A DNA stretch of 64,000 bases. Source: G963667675 sp965249215. Lineage in GTDB: Bacteria > Chloroflexota > Dehalococcoidia > Lucifugimonadales > UBA3495. The translations under genes and the position numbers were made by a program. Shown here piece after piece: positions 27,630-35,967 of this stretch; position 1 is the first letter of the stretch, and every line of letters begins with the position of its first letter. The notes under the pieces are model-generated. The model was not told where the DNA came from. It saw only the letters and a list, made by a program, of their open reading frames with translations, and did not search any database. Location: assembly GCA_965249215.1 (NCBI GenBank), contig CBDFLN010000002.1:806001-870000 (forward strand), in the 5' to 3' direction.

Positions 27630-28793
27630 TTACCCCAGTGGCATGTCCAGTTGGCTGTCCGGGCGCTTTGCATCGCCCAGTTGGACCAAGTACTCTCTCA
27701 GCTCGCTAAGGGTGGAAAACCGCCGGTCAACCCTCTGATGAATAAAGGGCGTCGGGTCCCTGGACGCTTCCCACACGACTATCACCTCTTTGGTAAAGGC
27801 CGTGGCATGCTCAATTTCTGACTGGACGCCGGCGGCAATAAGGGGATTGTCGTTGGCGTCCGCCGGGAAGTAGGCGACGATCACGTCCGATTGGTCGACC
27901 AACTTGTAGTCCCTCGCCACTATCTGGCCATCGATGTCCGGTATCGCTTCCTCGATTTCATTAAAGTCCAGGACTACCCGGCCGTCGCCCACGTCGCACG
28001 TTAGTTCCCGGCCGTTTCCCTTAGCCGCCCGCTCTTCATGCAACATCTTTTGCAGCCGCTTCTCGCCAATCATCATCGGGTCGAACGCGGTAAGGCTGGA
28101 CCGCACCAGCCTACGGAATTCAACGACCTTGCGCCAAATCGACGGGTTGGCCTGCGCGTCGCTGATGGGGTAGCTGACGTATGCCCTTGGCTTCCAGGGC
28201 TCGAACATTAGGCTATAGGCGACTTCCAGGGGGGTTGTGCTCACTTCAGGCTCAATGGATACCCCCAGAACGTAGTGAGGCACTTTCAACACCGACGAAA
28301 TTATATCTGCGGTCAGAATTTCTTCTTCCCGCCATATTAGCAAGTCCTTCAGGCTGTAGCTCACGTCACCGGGCAGCGACTTCGCCTCCTTTAACGTATC
28401 CAATCGATGCTTGATGGCCTCTACGTCCTCCACCAACGTAATCACCACGTCTGGGTCGAAGCTCTCCAGTTCCGACAGCTCGAAGGCCCTGAAAAGCTGA
28501 TTGTTCCATCTAAAAACGGCGTGGGAATTGACGAACACGTTCTCGTACTTTGAGCTCTGATAGCCAATCCCAGTGAACGCCAGCCGCCTTAGAATCGACA
28601 ACTCGGCCAAGGGCAGGTCTAGTATCTTCCCCTTTTGCAGGGGCTTCCCAGCCTTGTGGCTCTCGCTGTACATAATGTCGCCGACGTTCATCACCGCGTC
28701 CACGTTCACCCCGCGGCTGGCGCACAGGTCCGTCAACGCTTGAAGATGCCGCTTCTTGTCTATCCCAGTCTGGCCTAAAAATAGGGCCCGCAT
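27630..28793 (-). CDS. Fusion of an adenylate-kinase-like domain and an NDT-like domain
   Basis: Protein of 387 residues with two domains. Residues 1-180 resemble archaeal adenylate kinase: an altered P-loop (GQTGIDKKRH in place of GxxGxGKS/T) and VFVNSHAVFRWNNQLFRAFE...PDVVITLVEDVEAIKHRL. Residues about 202-385 resemble nucleoside 2-deoxyribosyltransferases: AYVSYPISDAQANPSIWRKV, FDPMMIGEK, and DVIVAYFP...AGVQSEIEHA, with E326 in the place of the catalytic Glu. A role in nucleotide salvage or nucleotide degradation is plausible. The missing GKS makes kinase activity uncertain. I do not know a characterised protein of this layout. Confidence 0.6.
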   Translation of the reverse strand: MRALFLGQTGIDKKRHLQALTDLCASRGVNVDAVMNVGDIMYSESHKAGKPLQKGKILDLPLAELSILRRLAFTGIGYQSSKYENVFVNSHAVFRWNNQLFRAFELSELESFDPDVVITLVEDVEAIKHRLDTLKEAKSLPGDVSYSLKDLLIWREEEILTADIISSVLKVPHYVLGVSIEPEVSTTPLEVAYSLMFEPWKPRAYVSYPISDAQANPSIWRKVVEFRRLVRSSLTAFDPMMIGEKRLQKMLHEERAAKGNGRELTCDVGDGRVVLDFNEIEEAIPDIDGQIVARDYKLVDQSDVIVAYFPADANDNPLIAAGVQSEIEHATAFTKEVIVVWEASRDPTPFIHQRVDRRFSTLSELREYLVQLGDAKRPDSQLDMPLG

Positions 28794-28931
28794 TAATTGA
28801 CCTCTCTCTGGCTGCTTGTATTGAAACCTACGACGCCTGTCTGGCGGACGCTTGTCTGGCGGTACCCCGAGATGGCCTCGGCTGCCCGTCCCATCAACTC
28901 CCGTCCCACAATCCCCGCGTGCCCGCAGGCT

Positions 28932-29165
28932 CTAGAAAATGCTCCCGTCAAATAAATGGTCGCGGAGCGCGGCGTATACCACGTGGCCGACGGCAACGGC
29001 CAGGGCCAACGCCGCGATGTACAATATCAGCCTCTGGCGGCGTGCCGAGGCGTCCAATCGGCGATTGACCGCCTCCGGCAAGCCGGTAACCGAGGCCTCA
29101 TCCTCAAGCTTGCCGGCGACCCGGCGCAGCGCTCTGGCTCCTAGTCTACGCACCATGGGGTACAT
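28932..29165 (-). CDS. Small membrane protein, hypothetical
   Basis: About 77 residues with one clear helix near the C-terminus (LILYIAALALAVAVGHVVYAAL) after a basic, helical stretch (RRLGARALRRVAGKLEDE). The start is uncertain (ATG 29165 or 29156, behind AAGGTGG). A longer frame to 29369 contains low-complexity sequence without coding character. No function is proposed. Confidence 0.35.
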   Translation of the reverse strand: MYPMVRRLGARALRRVAGKLEDEASVTGLPEAVNRRLDASARRQRLILYIAALALAVAVGHVVYAALRDHLFDGSIF

Positions 29166-29383
29166 CACCACCTTGGACAACGTCGATGTGTGCCTCAACT
29201 GTCCCGGCCCTGGAAGCTTGCAGAGGGATTTTACCAGATGGCTTCCGAACACCGTAACCGGGCCTACGGCCCCCGGGAAAGCAGATTGACACGTTTGCGA
29301 TAGCCCATTTATCATCGCCACCATACTACCGGGGAGTTCCAGGCACGCATTTCGTTGGGAACCGCCCATTAGAGGGGTAAGTT

Positions 29384-30271
29384 ATGGAACTGGGCAAACT
29401 TGGCGTATTCTGCTTTACGGAACACCTCACGCTGGCTGAAGTGGACGAAGCGGTCCAGCACACGGAGAGGATGGGATATTCAGCGTTTTGGCACCCTGAG
29501 GTGTTCAGGCACGAGCCTTTTTGCCTGGCCAGCCGGATGTTGAGCCGGACCGAGAAATTGATCATCGCCACGGGAGTGACCAACATCTACGCAAGGGACC
29601 CCTACGCTGCCCGATCGGGGCAGAATATGCTGACCAAGCTCTTCGGCGGGAGATATTTGTTGGGGCTGGGCGTATCTCATAGCACGGCGGCGGCGTACCG
29701 CGGCTATGAATACGGCAGCCCGCTAGGGAAAATGAACGACTACCTGGACCGCATGGAGGGGGCGGTTCGCGTGATCCCCGAATTGGAAGAGTCGATGCCA
29801 ATAGTCCTCGCAGCCCTGGGCCCAAAAATGATCGCATTGGCCGGGGAACGAACCAATGGGGCGCACCCGTACAACGTTACCCCAGAACACACCGCCATGG
29901 CCAGAGGCATCCTTGGCCCGGACAAATGGCTCTGCGTGGAGCAAAAAGTCATGCTGGCCACCGACCCGGGCAAGGCGCGGGACGCAGCCCGCGAGCACAT
30001 GGCCGCGTTCCTGGTCAAGGTCAACTACCGCAACGCCTGGCTTCGCATGGGCTTTAACGAGGATGACGTAAACGACGGCGGCAGTGACCGCTTTGTTGAC
30101 GCCATGGTTGCCTGGGGGGATGAGTCGGCCGTCCGGCAGCGGATTCAGCAGCATTGGGATGCCGGAGCAAGCCACGTTTGCATCCAGGCCATCAACCCTG
30201 AGGCGCCGTCTAAGCCCGACCTTAACGCCCTGTCGGTCCTGGCCCCAGAGCCTGTAGCCGTAGCCGCCTAA
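29384..30271 (+). CDS. LLM-class (luciferase-like) F420/flavin oxidoreductase
   Basis: TIM-barrel oxidoreductase of 295 residues of the bacterial luciferase-like class, which uses F420 or FMN. Family features: LGVFCFTEHLTLAEVDEAVQ, GYSAFWHPEVF, ATGVTNIYARDP, KLFGGRYLLGLGVSHS and PIVLAALGPKMIALAGERTNGAHPYNVTPEHT. Length is normal. The position of TGVTNIYARDPYA matches TIGR03620-like proteins. Substrate unknown. It stands alone and converges on the histidine kinase gene. Confidence 0.9.
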   Translation: MELGKLGVFCFTEHLTLAEVDEAVQHTERMGYSAFWHPEVFRHEPFCLASRMLSRTEKLIIATGVTNIYARDPYAARSGQNMLTKLFGGRYLLGLGVSHSTAAAYRGYEYGSPLGKMNDYLDRMEGAVRVIPELEESMPIVLAALGPKMIALAGERTNGAHPYNVTPEHTAMARGILGPDKWLCVEQKVMLATDPGKARDAAREHMAAFLVKVNYRNAWLRMGFNEDDVNDGGSDRFVDAMVAWGDESAVRQRIQQHWDAGASHVCIQAINPEAPSKPDLNALSVLAPEPVAVAA

Positions 30272-30474
30272 GCATCGGGCGATTCCCCAAGCCGGGGCCT
30301 GGGTTAAGGCTATCATGAACCCAGCGGCGACGGCCCTGTCGTATCCGTGGCAAAGGGACTAGGGTACGACCTTGGGACCTGTCGCGCTCTCCAAGACTTC
30401 TGAGATTCCTCAAGAACGCCCCTTTGTCCTCCCCGCAGGCAAGACAAGCGGGCGTCACACCTCAGGGGGGAGGG

Positions 30475-32655
30475 CTAGTTGCCTTCCGGCGCCGCTGCCG
30501 GCTCCGTTTCCTCCTCAACATTTACGGGAGGCGTCAGAGGAATTTCGACAATCATTTCGGTGAACTGGCCGGGTTCCGACTCAACGCGAATGGCCCCTCC
30601 GTGCTTCCGCACGATGTCCATGGACATGGCAAGCCCCAGCCCAGTACCCTTGTCGGTGGGCTTGGTCGTGAAGAACGGGTTGAATATCTTCTCCACGACC
30701 TCCGGAGGCATGCCGCTTCCGTTGTCTCTTATCCGGACCTCAGCATGTTCCTCTCCGCGACGGGTTATCAGCACCAGGGTGGGCATGTATGGACCGCCGT
30801 TTGCCTCCGCGTTGGAGCGGCGCTTTTCGTCGGTGGCATAGCAGGCGTTGCTGACCATGTTCAGGAAGACCCGCCCCATCTCCTGGGGAATCACTTCTAT
30901 CTCCCCCATGTCAGGGTCGAAGTCATGCTTAAGGTCCAACTGGAAATCCGGGTCGGTGGCCCGGGTGCTGTGATAAGCCAGGCGGGCGTGTTCTTCCAGC
31001 AGACTGTTGATGTCGGTGGACTGGATATCCCCGGAGTCTCTGCCCATCTGGAGCATGTCCTGAACGATGCGGTTGGCCCGCTGCCCGTGGGACCGGATGC
31101 GCCCCAGATTGCCGCTCAAATCCCCGAAAATCTCATCAATCGTCCCTTTCTGTCCCTCAGCCACCGCCCCCTCTTCGTCCAACACCTCTTGCATTTCCTT
31201 GATCAACTCTTCCGAAACTTCGGAGAAGTTGTTGATGAAGTTCAACGGGTTGCGTATCTCGTGGGCCACTCCGGCAGTCAACTCGCCCAACGCTGCCAGT
31301 TTCTCCCGTACGACGATCTGGTTCTGGGCGAGGCGCAGGTCCTCCAGCACGACTTCCAACTCCTCGTTTTTCACCTGCAGTTCGTCCGCCAGTTTTTCCA
31401 CCAGGTTGAGCCGCTGCACCTCCAAGGCGTGACGGCGGAACACTTCCAGGGCAGCCGCCATCTCCGCCACCTCATCCCGACCCTCGATGTCCACACTGGC
31501 CTCCAGGTCACCCCCGGCCATGCGGCGCATCCAGTCCGAAAGGAGCATTAAGCGGCGTATCAGAATCCGGCCTACGAACAGCCAAGCGATGAGCAACGCT
31601 CCGGCAACGCTTACGCCGCTGATCGCCAGAAGCAGAGTCCGGCCCGTAAAGATTGCATCGCTGGAAGCCTGGGTCGCCGCTTCGGCGCTGGCCCGGGAAG
31701 CGGCCACCAGCCCGTTCACGTCCGCAACCAGGTCGACTGCGATATCCCGGTTGTCGACCACGAGGACCTGTTGATCCTCTTGCAATTCGAGCCGGTCCCT
31801 CAACAGCTCAAAGCCGGTTCCCTCACCGGTCCCCAATTCGATCAACCTGTCGAAGATGGGCGTTACTTGTGCTCTAAGCGGGGAGTCTCCGAGGGCAGAA
31901 AGTTCGTCCTCCATTTTGTCCGTGGCGGCTTCAAACCTCTCCTCCAGGGGCTCGATCAGCGACGCTTGGGAAAGGGTGAAGGCATTGGCCAAAAGTTCCA
32001 TGGCAACGCTGCCCTCAACCTGCAGCAGCACCAGGCGGCGGTAGCGGTCGAACTGCGCTTGGGAAAAGTGAGCAATGCGCGGCGCCTGGAGTTGATCTCG
32101 GGTCCAGCTACCTTCCTCAAAATAGAACAGCTGGTCGTCGATGGCCGGAATTATGATACTGTCCAACTCGGTCCGCAGCTTGGCCAACTGAGCCGCCAGG
32201 TTCTCGCTGGCGGCGTTTAGCGCGAAGGAGTCGGAAGTCGCTTCCTTCAGGGCGTCTATGTTGGAAATCAGCATGTTGGCGTCGTCCCGTACGCTGACAA
32301 AGCTCTCGGCGCCAACATTACTCTCCTCAAGCAGGGCAAGTTGCTGCTCGAACGAACTGCGGGCTTCATCTATGTCCGCAACCACCTCCTCAAACTCCTC
32401 CTCGGTTGTGGCGGCCGTCAGGCGCGGAGCGGCGGCGGCCAGTTTTCCGGTGTCCTGCGCAACCGCAAAGGAGGCGACGATATCCGGAATGCTGCCCTCG
32501 TTAACCTGGCTCTGAACGTCCCCAACACTATTGAATGACAGCCAGCCCACCAAGCTGGCGCACATGGTCAGGGCCACCGCCCCCCAGATGGCTATTTGGA
32601 GTTGTGTGGAGATGCGGGAGCTGCTCCCCAGCACCCGTTTCAAACGCTCTCTCAC
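30475..32655 (-). CDS. Membrane sensor histidine kinase with HAMP domain
   Basis: Sensor kinase of 726 residues. A first membrane helix (about 20-42), a long helical extracytoplasmic sensor (about 43-340, coiled-coil-like), a second helix (340-363), HAMP (about 364-420), a coiled coil, and the kinase core with phospho-acceptor H465 (GVAHEIRNPLNFINN). Nucleotide-binding boxes: NMVSNACYA, DNGSGMP and GTGLGLAMS. It is the last gene of the STAS operon and overlaps the upstream binding-protein gene by 4 bases. Its partner is probably the REC-PP2C protein in the same operon. Confidence 0.92.
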   Translation of the reverse strand: MRERLKRVLGSSSRISTQLQIAIWGAVALTMCASLVGWLSFNSVGDVQSQVNEGSIPDIVASFAVAQDTGKLAAAAPRLTAATTEEEFEEVVADIDEARSSFEQQLALLEESNVGAESFVSVRDDANMLISNIDALKEATSDSFALNAASENLAAQLAKLRTELDSIIIPAIDDQLFYFEEGSWTRDQLQAPRIAHFSQAQFDRYRRLVLLQVEGSVAMELLANAFTLSQASLIEPLEERFEAATDKMEDELSALGDSPLRAQVTPIFDRLIELGTGEGTGFELLRDRLELQEDQQVLVVDNRDIAVDLVADVNGLVAASRASAEAATQASSDAIFTGRTLLLAISGVSVAGALLIAWLFVGRILIRRLMLLSDWMRRMAGGDLEASVDIEGRDEVAEMAAALEVFRRHALEVQRLNLVEKLADELQVKNEELEVVLEDLRLAQNQIVVREKLAALGELTAGVAHEIRNPLNFINNFSEVSEELIKEMQEVLDEEGAVAEGQKGTIDEIFGDLSGNLGRIRSHGQRANRIVQDMLQMGRDSGDIQSTDINSLLEEHARLAYHSTRATDPDFQLDLKHDFDPDMGEIEVIPQEMGRVFLNMVSNACYATDEKRRSNAEANGGPYMPTLVLITRRGEEHAEVRIRDNGSGMPPEVVEKIFNPFFTTKPTDKGTGLGLAMSMDIVRKHGGAIRVESEPGQFTEMIVEIPLTPPVNVEEETEPAAAPEGN

Positions 32656-33977
32656 TGGGCTTCTTCCTGCAAACTATCGATGGGACAGTAACGGCCGTCG
32701 GGCCCGATGACGGTCAGAAAGACTGCGTCAGACCCCTGGTTGTCGTCCTCCCCAAAACGGAGTTCGAACCCGTCCAGGTCGGTAAGCTCTGGGCCGCTCA
32801 GGGTTTCCAAAAAGCAGGCCCGATCGACGTCCGGCCCGCATTTGTCCAGGGCCTTGATGGCCAGCCTCCCGGCCAGGTAGCCCTCCAAAGAGACGAACCC
32901 GGGTTCCCTGTTCTTGATGAATTCGTCATCGATGAAGTCGGGTTTCCCGGTGGAATCGAACTCCTCCAGGGCTTTGTGGTAGGCGGATACGATGGGTATG
33001 GACTCGTCCTCGGGGAATGGCACCACCTGGGTGACGAAGACGCCGACGCCGTCCGGCCCCAATGCGTTGGCCAGGGCGTTGCTGCCCACGAAAGAGATGT
33101 TCATGAAAACAGAGTCCAGATTCTTGTGCCGAGCCCACTTGATTAGCTCAGCCACCGGCTGATAGGCCCCCACGATGATTACCGCCTGCGGTTCGCCCCT
33201 TAGCAGTTCTAAGACCGCCGTCTTCACTGCCAGGGTATTACGGGTGTACCGCCCGACGGCCGCGGGCTCCATGCCTCGGGCGACCAGGGCGCTGAGCACC
33301 CCGTTGTAGCCGGCGCGACCGTAGGAATCGTCCTGATACACTATGCCAATCCGCTGGAATCCCCGGTCTTCCGTCAACCGGGCGACCATTTCCTCTGTCT
33401 CCTGGTTGTATGAGGCCCGTAGGTTGACCACCACTTGCAAGCCCGGATCTCGCAGCAAGCCCGCTCCGGTGAAGGGGGCGATATATGGGACGCCCCTGTC
33501 CTCGGCAACCGGGACGGCCGAGCGCGACGTGGGGGTACCCACTGCCCCGATCAAAGCAAATACCGACTCTTGGTCGATCAACTCTTGGGTGTTGGCAATC
33601 GCACGCTCAGGTTCGTAGCCGTCGTCCCGGACTTTCAGGTGCAGTGTCCTGCCGTGAACGCCCCCTGCGCGATTAGCTTCCTGGAAGGCCGCCTCAATGC
33701 CCAGCCACATGTTCTTGCCAAGCTCTTGGGCCGGACCATCAAAGGCGGCCGACTGGCCAAATTCGATACGGTCGTCGTAGACGCCGTGTTCGACGGGAGA
33801 AGTCGGCAAGGTTGGGGTAGGGGTTGCCTCTGTTGGAGATGGAGCGAGGTTAGCGTTTATGTCAGTGCGCCCGATGAAGAACCAGACCGCCAGGCTGATG
33901 ACCAGCGTCAGTACAACCCCACCCCCGACGCCCAGGACGAACAGCTGGTCTGCTTGTATCCTGGGGAGCCTCGGCAC
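32652..33977 (-). CDS. Membrane-anchored branched-chain amino acid-type binding protein
   Basis: Type I periplasmic-binding (LivJ-like) domain of 441 residues fixed by an N-terminal helix (about 11-36), then a Pro/Thr linker and the domain (IEFGQSAAFDGPAQELGKNMWLGIEAAFQEAN...). No lipobox is present. Placement within a kinase operon, with the upstream gene ending one base before it and the histidine kinase start overlapping by 4 bases, suggests it senses a ligand for signalling rather than feeding a transporter. No permease is nearby. Confidence 0.85.
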   Translation of the reverse strand: MPRLPRIQADQLFVLGVGGGVVLTLVISLAVWFFIGRTDINANLAPSPTEATPTPTLPTSPVEHGVYDDRIEFGQSAAFDGPAQELGKNMWLGIEAAFQEANRAGGVHGRTLHLKVRDDGYEPERAIANTQELIDQESVFALIGAVGTPTSRSAVPVAEDRGVPYIAPFTGAGLLRDPGLQVVVNLRASYNQETEEMVARLTEDRGFQRIGIVYQDDSYGRAGYNGVLSALVARGMEPAAVGRYTRNTLAVKTAVLELLRGEPQAVIIVGAYQPVAELIKWARHKNLDSVFMNISFVGSNALANALGPDGVGVFVTQVVPFPEDESIPIVSAYHKALEEFDSTGKPDFIDDEFIKNREPGFVSLEGYLAGRLAIKALDKCGPDVDRACFLETLSGPELTDLDGFELRFGEDDNQGSDAVFLTVIGPDGRYCPIDSLQEEAQ

Positions 33978-34394
33978 TCACTGCCTGCGCTTGACGAGTG
34001 TCAGACGGTTCTTACCCTCCTCCCGTTTGTACTCCATCTCGTCCATCATCGTTTGCACCAGATAGACGCCGAGTCCCCCTATCGGTCTGTCGTCCAGGGG
34101 AGCATCCACGCTGGGCTTAGGAGCGTCATGCAACGGGTCGAAAGGTCTGCCGTCGTCTGTGATTTCGATGGTCACGGCCTCCGCCTCCGACGTCAATTCA
34201 ATCTCGACCTCGTGGAAGCCGCCTGTGTGTCCGTGGTTCACCACGTTAAGCCACAACTCTTCGAGGGCAAGATTGACCTGGAAGGTCAGACCGGCAGGCC
34301 AGTCGTCATCCCTTGCAAAGTCCTCTACGGCGCTGGCCAAGCGCTCCATCTCGTCCAGCTTTGTTTCAACGGTTAGCCGCAGCTTCGCGCTCAA
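33978..34394 (-). CDS. RsbW-like serine kinase / anti-sigma ATPase
   Basis: GHKL-type ATPase of 138 residues like anti-sigma kinases RsbW/SpoIIAB. N-box NLALEELWLNVVNHG, G1 ITDDGRPFDP and G2 GGLGVYLVQTMMDEMEY. It should phosphorylate the STAS protein and sequester a partner, with the PP2C domain of the adjoining gene reversing this. Start TTG 34394 overlaps the upstream stop (TTGA) and follows GAGGA; a longer start at 34412 would cover that site. The sigma factor or other target is not in the window. Confidence 0.9.
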   Translation of the reverse strand: MSAKLRLTVETKLDEMERLASAVEDFARDDDWPAGLTFQVNLALEELWLNVVNHGHTGGFHEVEIELTSEAEAVTIEITDDGRPFDPLHDAPKPSVDAPLDDRPIGGLGVYLVQTMMDEMEYKREEGKNRLTLVKRRQ

Positions 34395-35569
34395 GAGGAT
34401 TCCTCTTTGCAATGTAGGACTAGGCAGGTGATGTCATCAGATTGAGGCGTCTCGCCCGCGAAGGCGTTCACCGCCTCAAAAACCGCCGCAGTCGTTTCCT
34501 CAGGGTCATTCGGGGGACTGGCATTAAAGCGTTCCATTAGCGGGTCAAGCCCAAACTCTTCTTCTTCCGCGTTCATGGCTTCTGTTACACCATCGGTATA
34601 CAGTATTACGGTATCACCAGGAGACAGAGTCACTGTGTTCTCCCCATAAGGTATGCCAGACACAATCCCCAGGGCTACCCCATCCGTCAACGGGAGCAGT
34701 GTCGAGGCGCCGTCGGCATGGACCAGCAGCGGGCTGTTGTGCCCTCCGCTGGAGTAGGTTAGCTTCCTGGTGGCAGGGTCGTACACTGCATACAAAACGG
34801 TGACAAACATGCTGCCCTCATTGTCCTCCAGCAGCAAGTCGTTAACCTCCTGCAGCACGTCCCCCGGTATGCCCCGGCCAATCGCCGCGCCCTTCAAAAG
34901 CGTGCGGCTTGACATCATGAAGAGGGCGGCCGGTACACCCTTGTCCGATACGTCGGCCACTGCCAGGCCAACCCGTTGGTCGTTCAGCGGTATAACGTCA
35001 AAGAAGTCCCCTCCAACGTTCCGCGCCGCCTGCATCTTGCCGTAAACCTCATAGGAGGGATTCTGGGGGAACCTTGTCGGAAGGATGGACTGCTGCATGC
35101 CTGTGGCAACGTCTAATTCGTTTTGCAGGGCCACCAGCTTGTCCCGGGACTGGAGGGCATCGCGCCATTCGGCCATATGGCGCAGCGTGCGGTCGATGGT
35201 CAATTGCAGGTCTTCAAAATCGACGGGCTTGGTAACGAAGTCAAAGGCGCCGCGGTTCATGGCGGTGCGTATGTTCTTCATATCGCCGTAAGCCGAAATT
35301 ATCACCGACCTGATGTTTGGGTCCACCTTGGGTATCTGGTCCAACAGCGTGAGGCCGTCCATCTGCGGCATGTTAATATCCGAGAGCACCATGTCTATGG
35401 TGTCGTCCTCGCTCAGCTTCTGCAAAGCCTCGACGCCGTTTTGAGCAAAGACGAACTGATACCGGCCCTCCCGAATATACCTGCGCATGCGCTGCAGCAT
35501 CAGGGGCTCCAAATCCGGTTCGTCGTCTACTACCAGGATCTTAGATTTTCCCCCTTGAGTTGTTGTCAT
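34391..35569 (-). CDS. Response regulator with SpoIIE/RsbU-type PP2C phosphatase domain
   Basis: Protein of 392 residues. The receiver domain (1-125) has DDE at 15-17, the phospho-acceptor D64 (VLSDINMPQMDG) and TKPVDF. A coiled linker leads to a PP2C phosphatase domain: GGDFFDV, ADVSDKGVPAALFM, GHNSP, YTDGVTEAM and QSDDITCLVL. It likely dephosphorylates the STAS partner when the receiver is phosphorylated by the histidine kinase of the operon. Four-base-type stop/start overlap with the RsbW-like gene. Confidence 0.92.
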   Translation of the reverse strand: MTTTQGGKSKILVVDDEPDLEPLMLQRMRRYIREGRYQFVFAQNGVEALQKLSEDDTIDMVLSDINMPQMDGLTLLDQIPKVDPNIRSVIISAYGDMKNIRTAMNRGAFDFVTKPVDFEDLQLTIDRTLRHMAEWRDALQSRDKLVALQNELDVATGMQQSILPTRFPQNPSYEVYGKMQAARNVGGDFFDVIPLNDQRVGLAVADVSDKGVPAALFMMSSRTLLKGAAIGRGIPGDVLQEVNDLLLEDNEGSMFVTVLYAVYDPATRKLTYSSGGHNSPLLVHADGASTLLPLTDGVALGIVSGIPYGENTVTLSPGDTVILYTDGVTEAMNAEEEEFGLDPLMERFNASPPNDPEETTAAVFEAVNAFAGETPQSDDITCLVLHCKEESS

Positions 35570-35967
35570 TCCCCTCGCTCAAACTTGCGTTTGTCGGCCC
35601 CGTTCTCACCATCCCTGCTACGCTGATGGATTACCTGTCATCGATACCGGGGACAGAAGAGGTGTTGCTCAATTCTTGAAAGCGGCCAGCGCCTCGGACT
35701 GAGAAGCGTGAATCGCGATGATCTTGTCGAATCCGCTGATTTGGAACACCTCTCGTATCGATGCCGCAAGCGAACAGATGGCGAACTTCGCGTTCCGGCC
35801 TTGCAACACCTTGGCCATCAACAAAATTACCCGCAGGCCCGCACTGCTAATGTACGATAGCTTCTCCATGTCCAGAAGGACGGCGCCGTCATTTGAATCT
35901 ATGGCAGCCTCCAATGCAGTCTGGAATTCTCGGGCGTTGGCGCCGTCGACGCGGCCATCCGTCTTAG

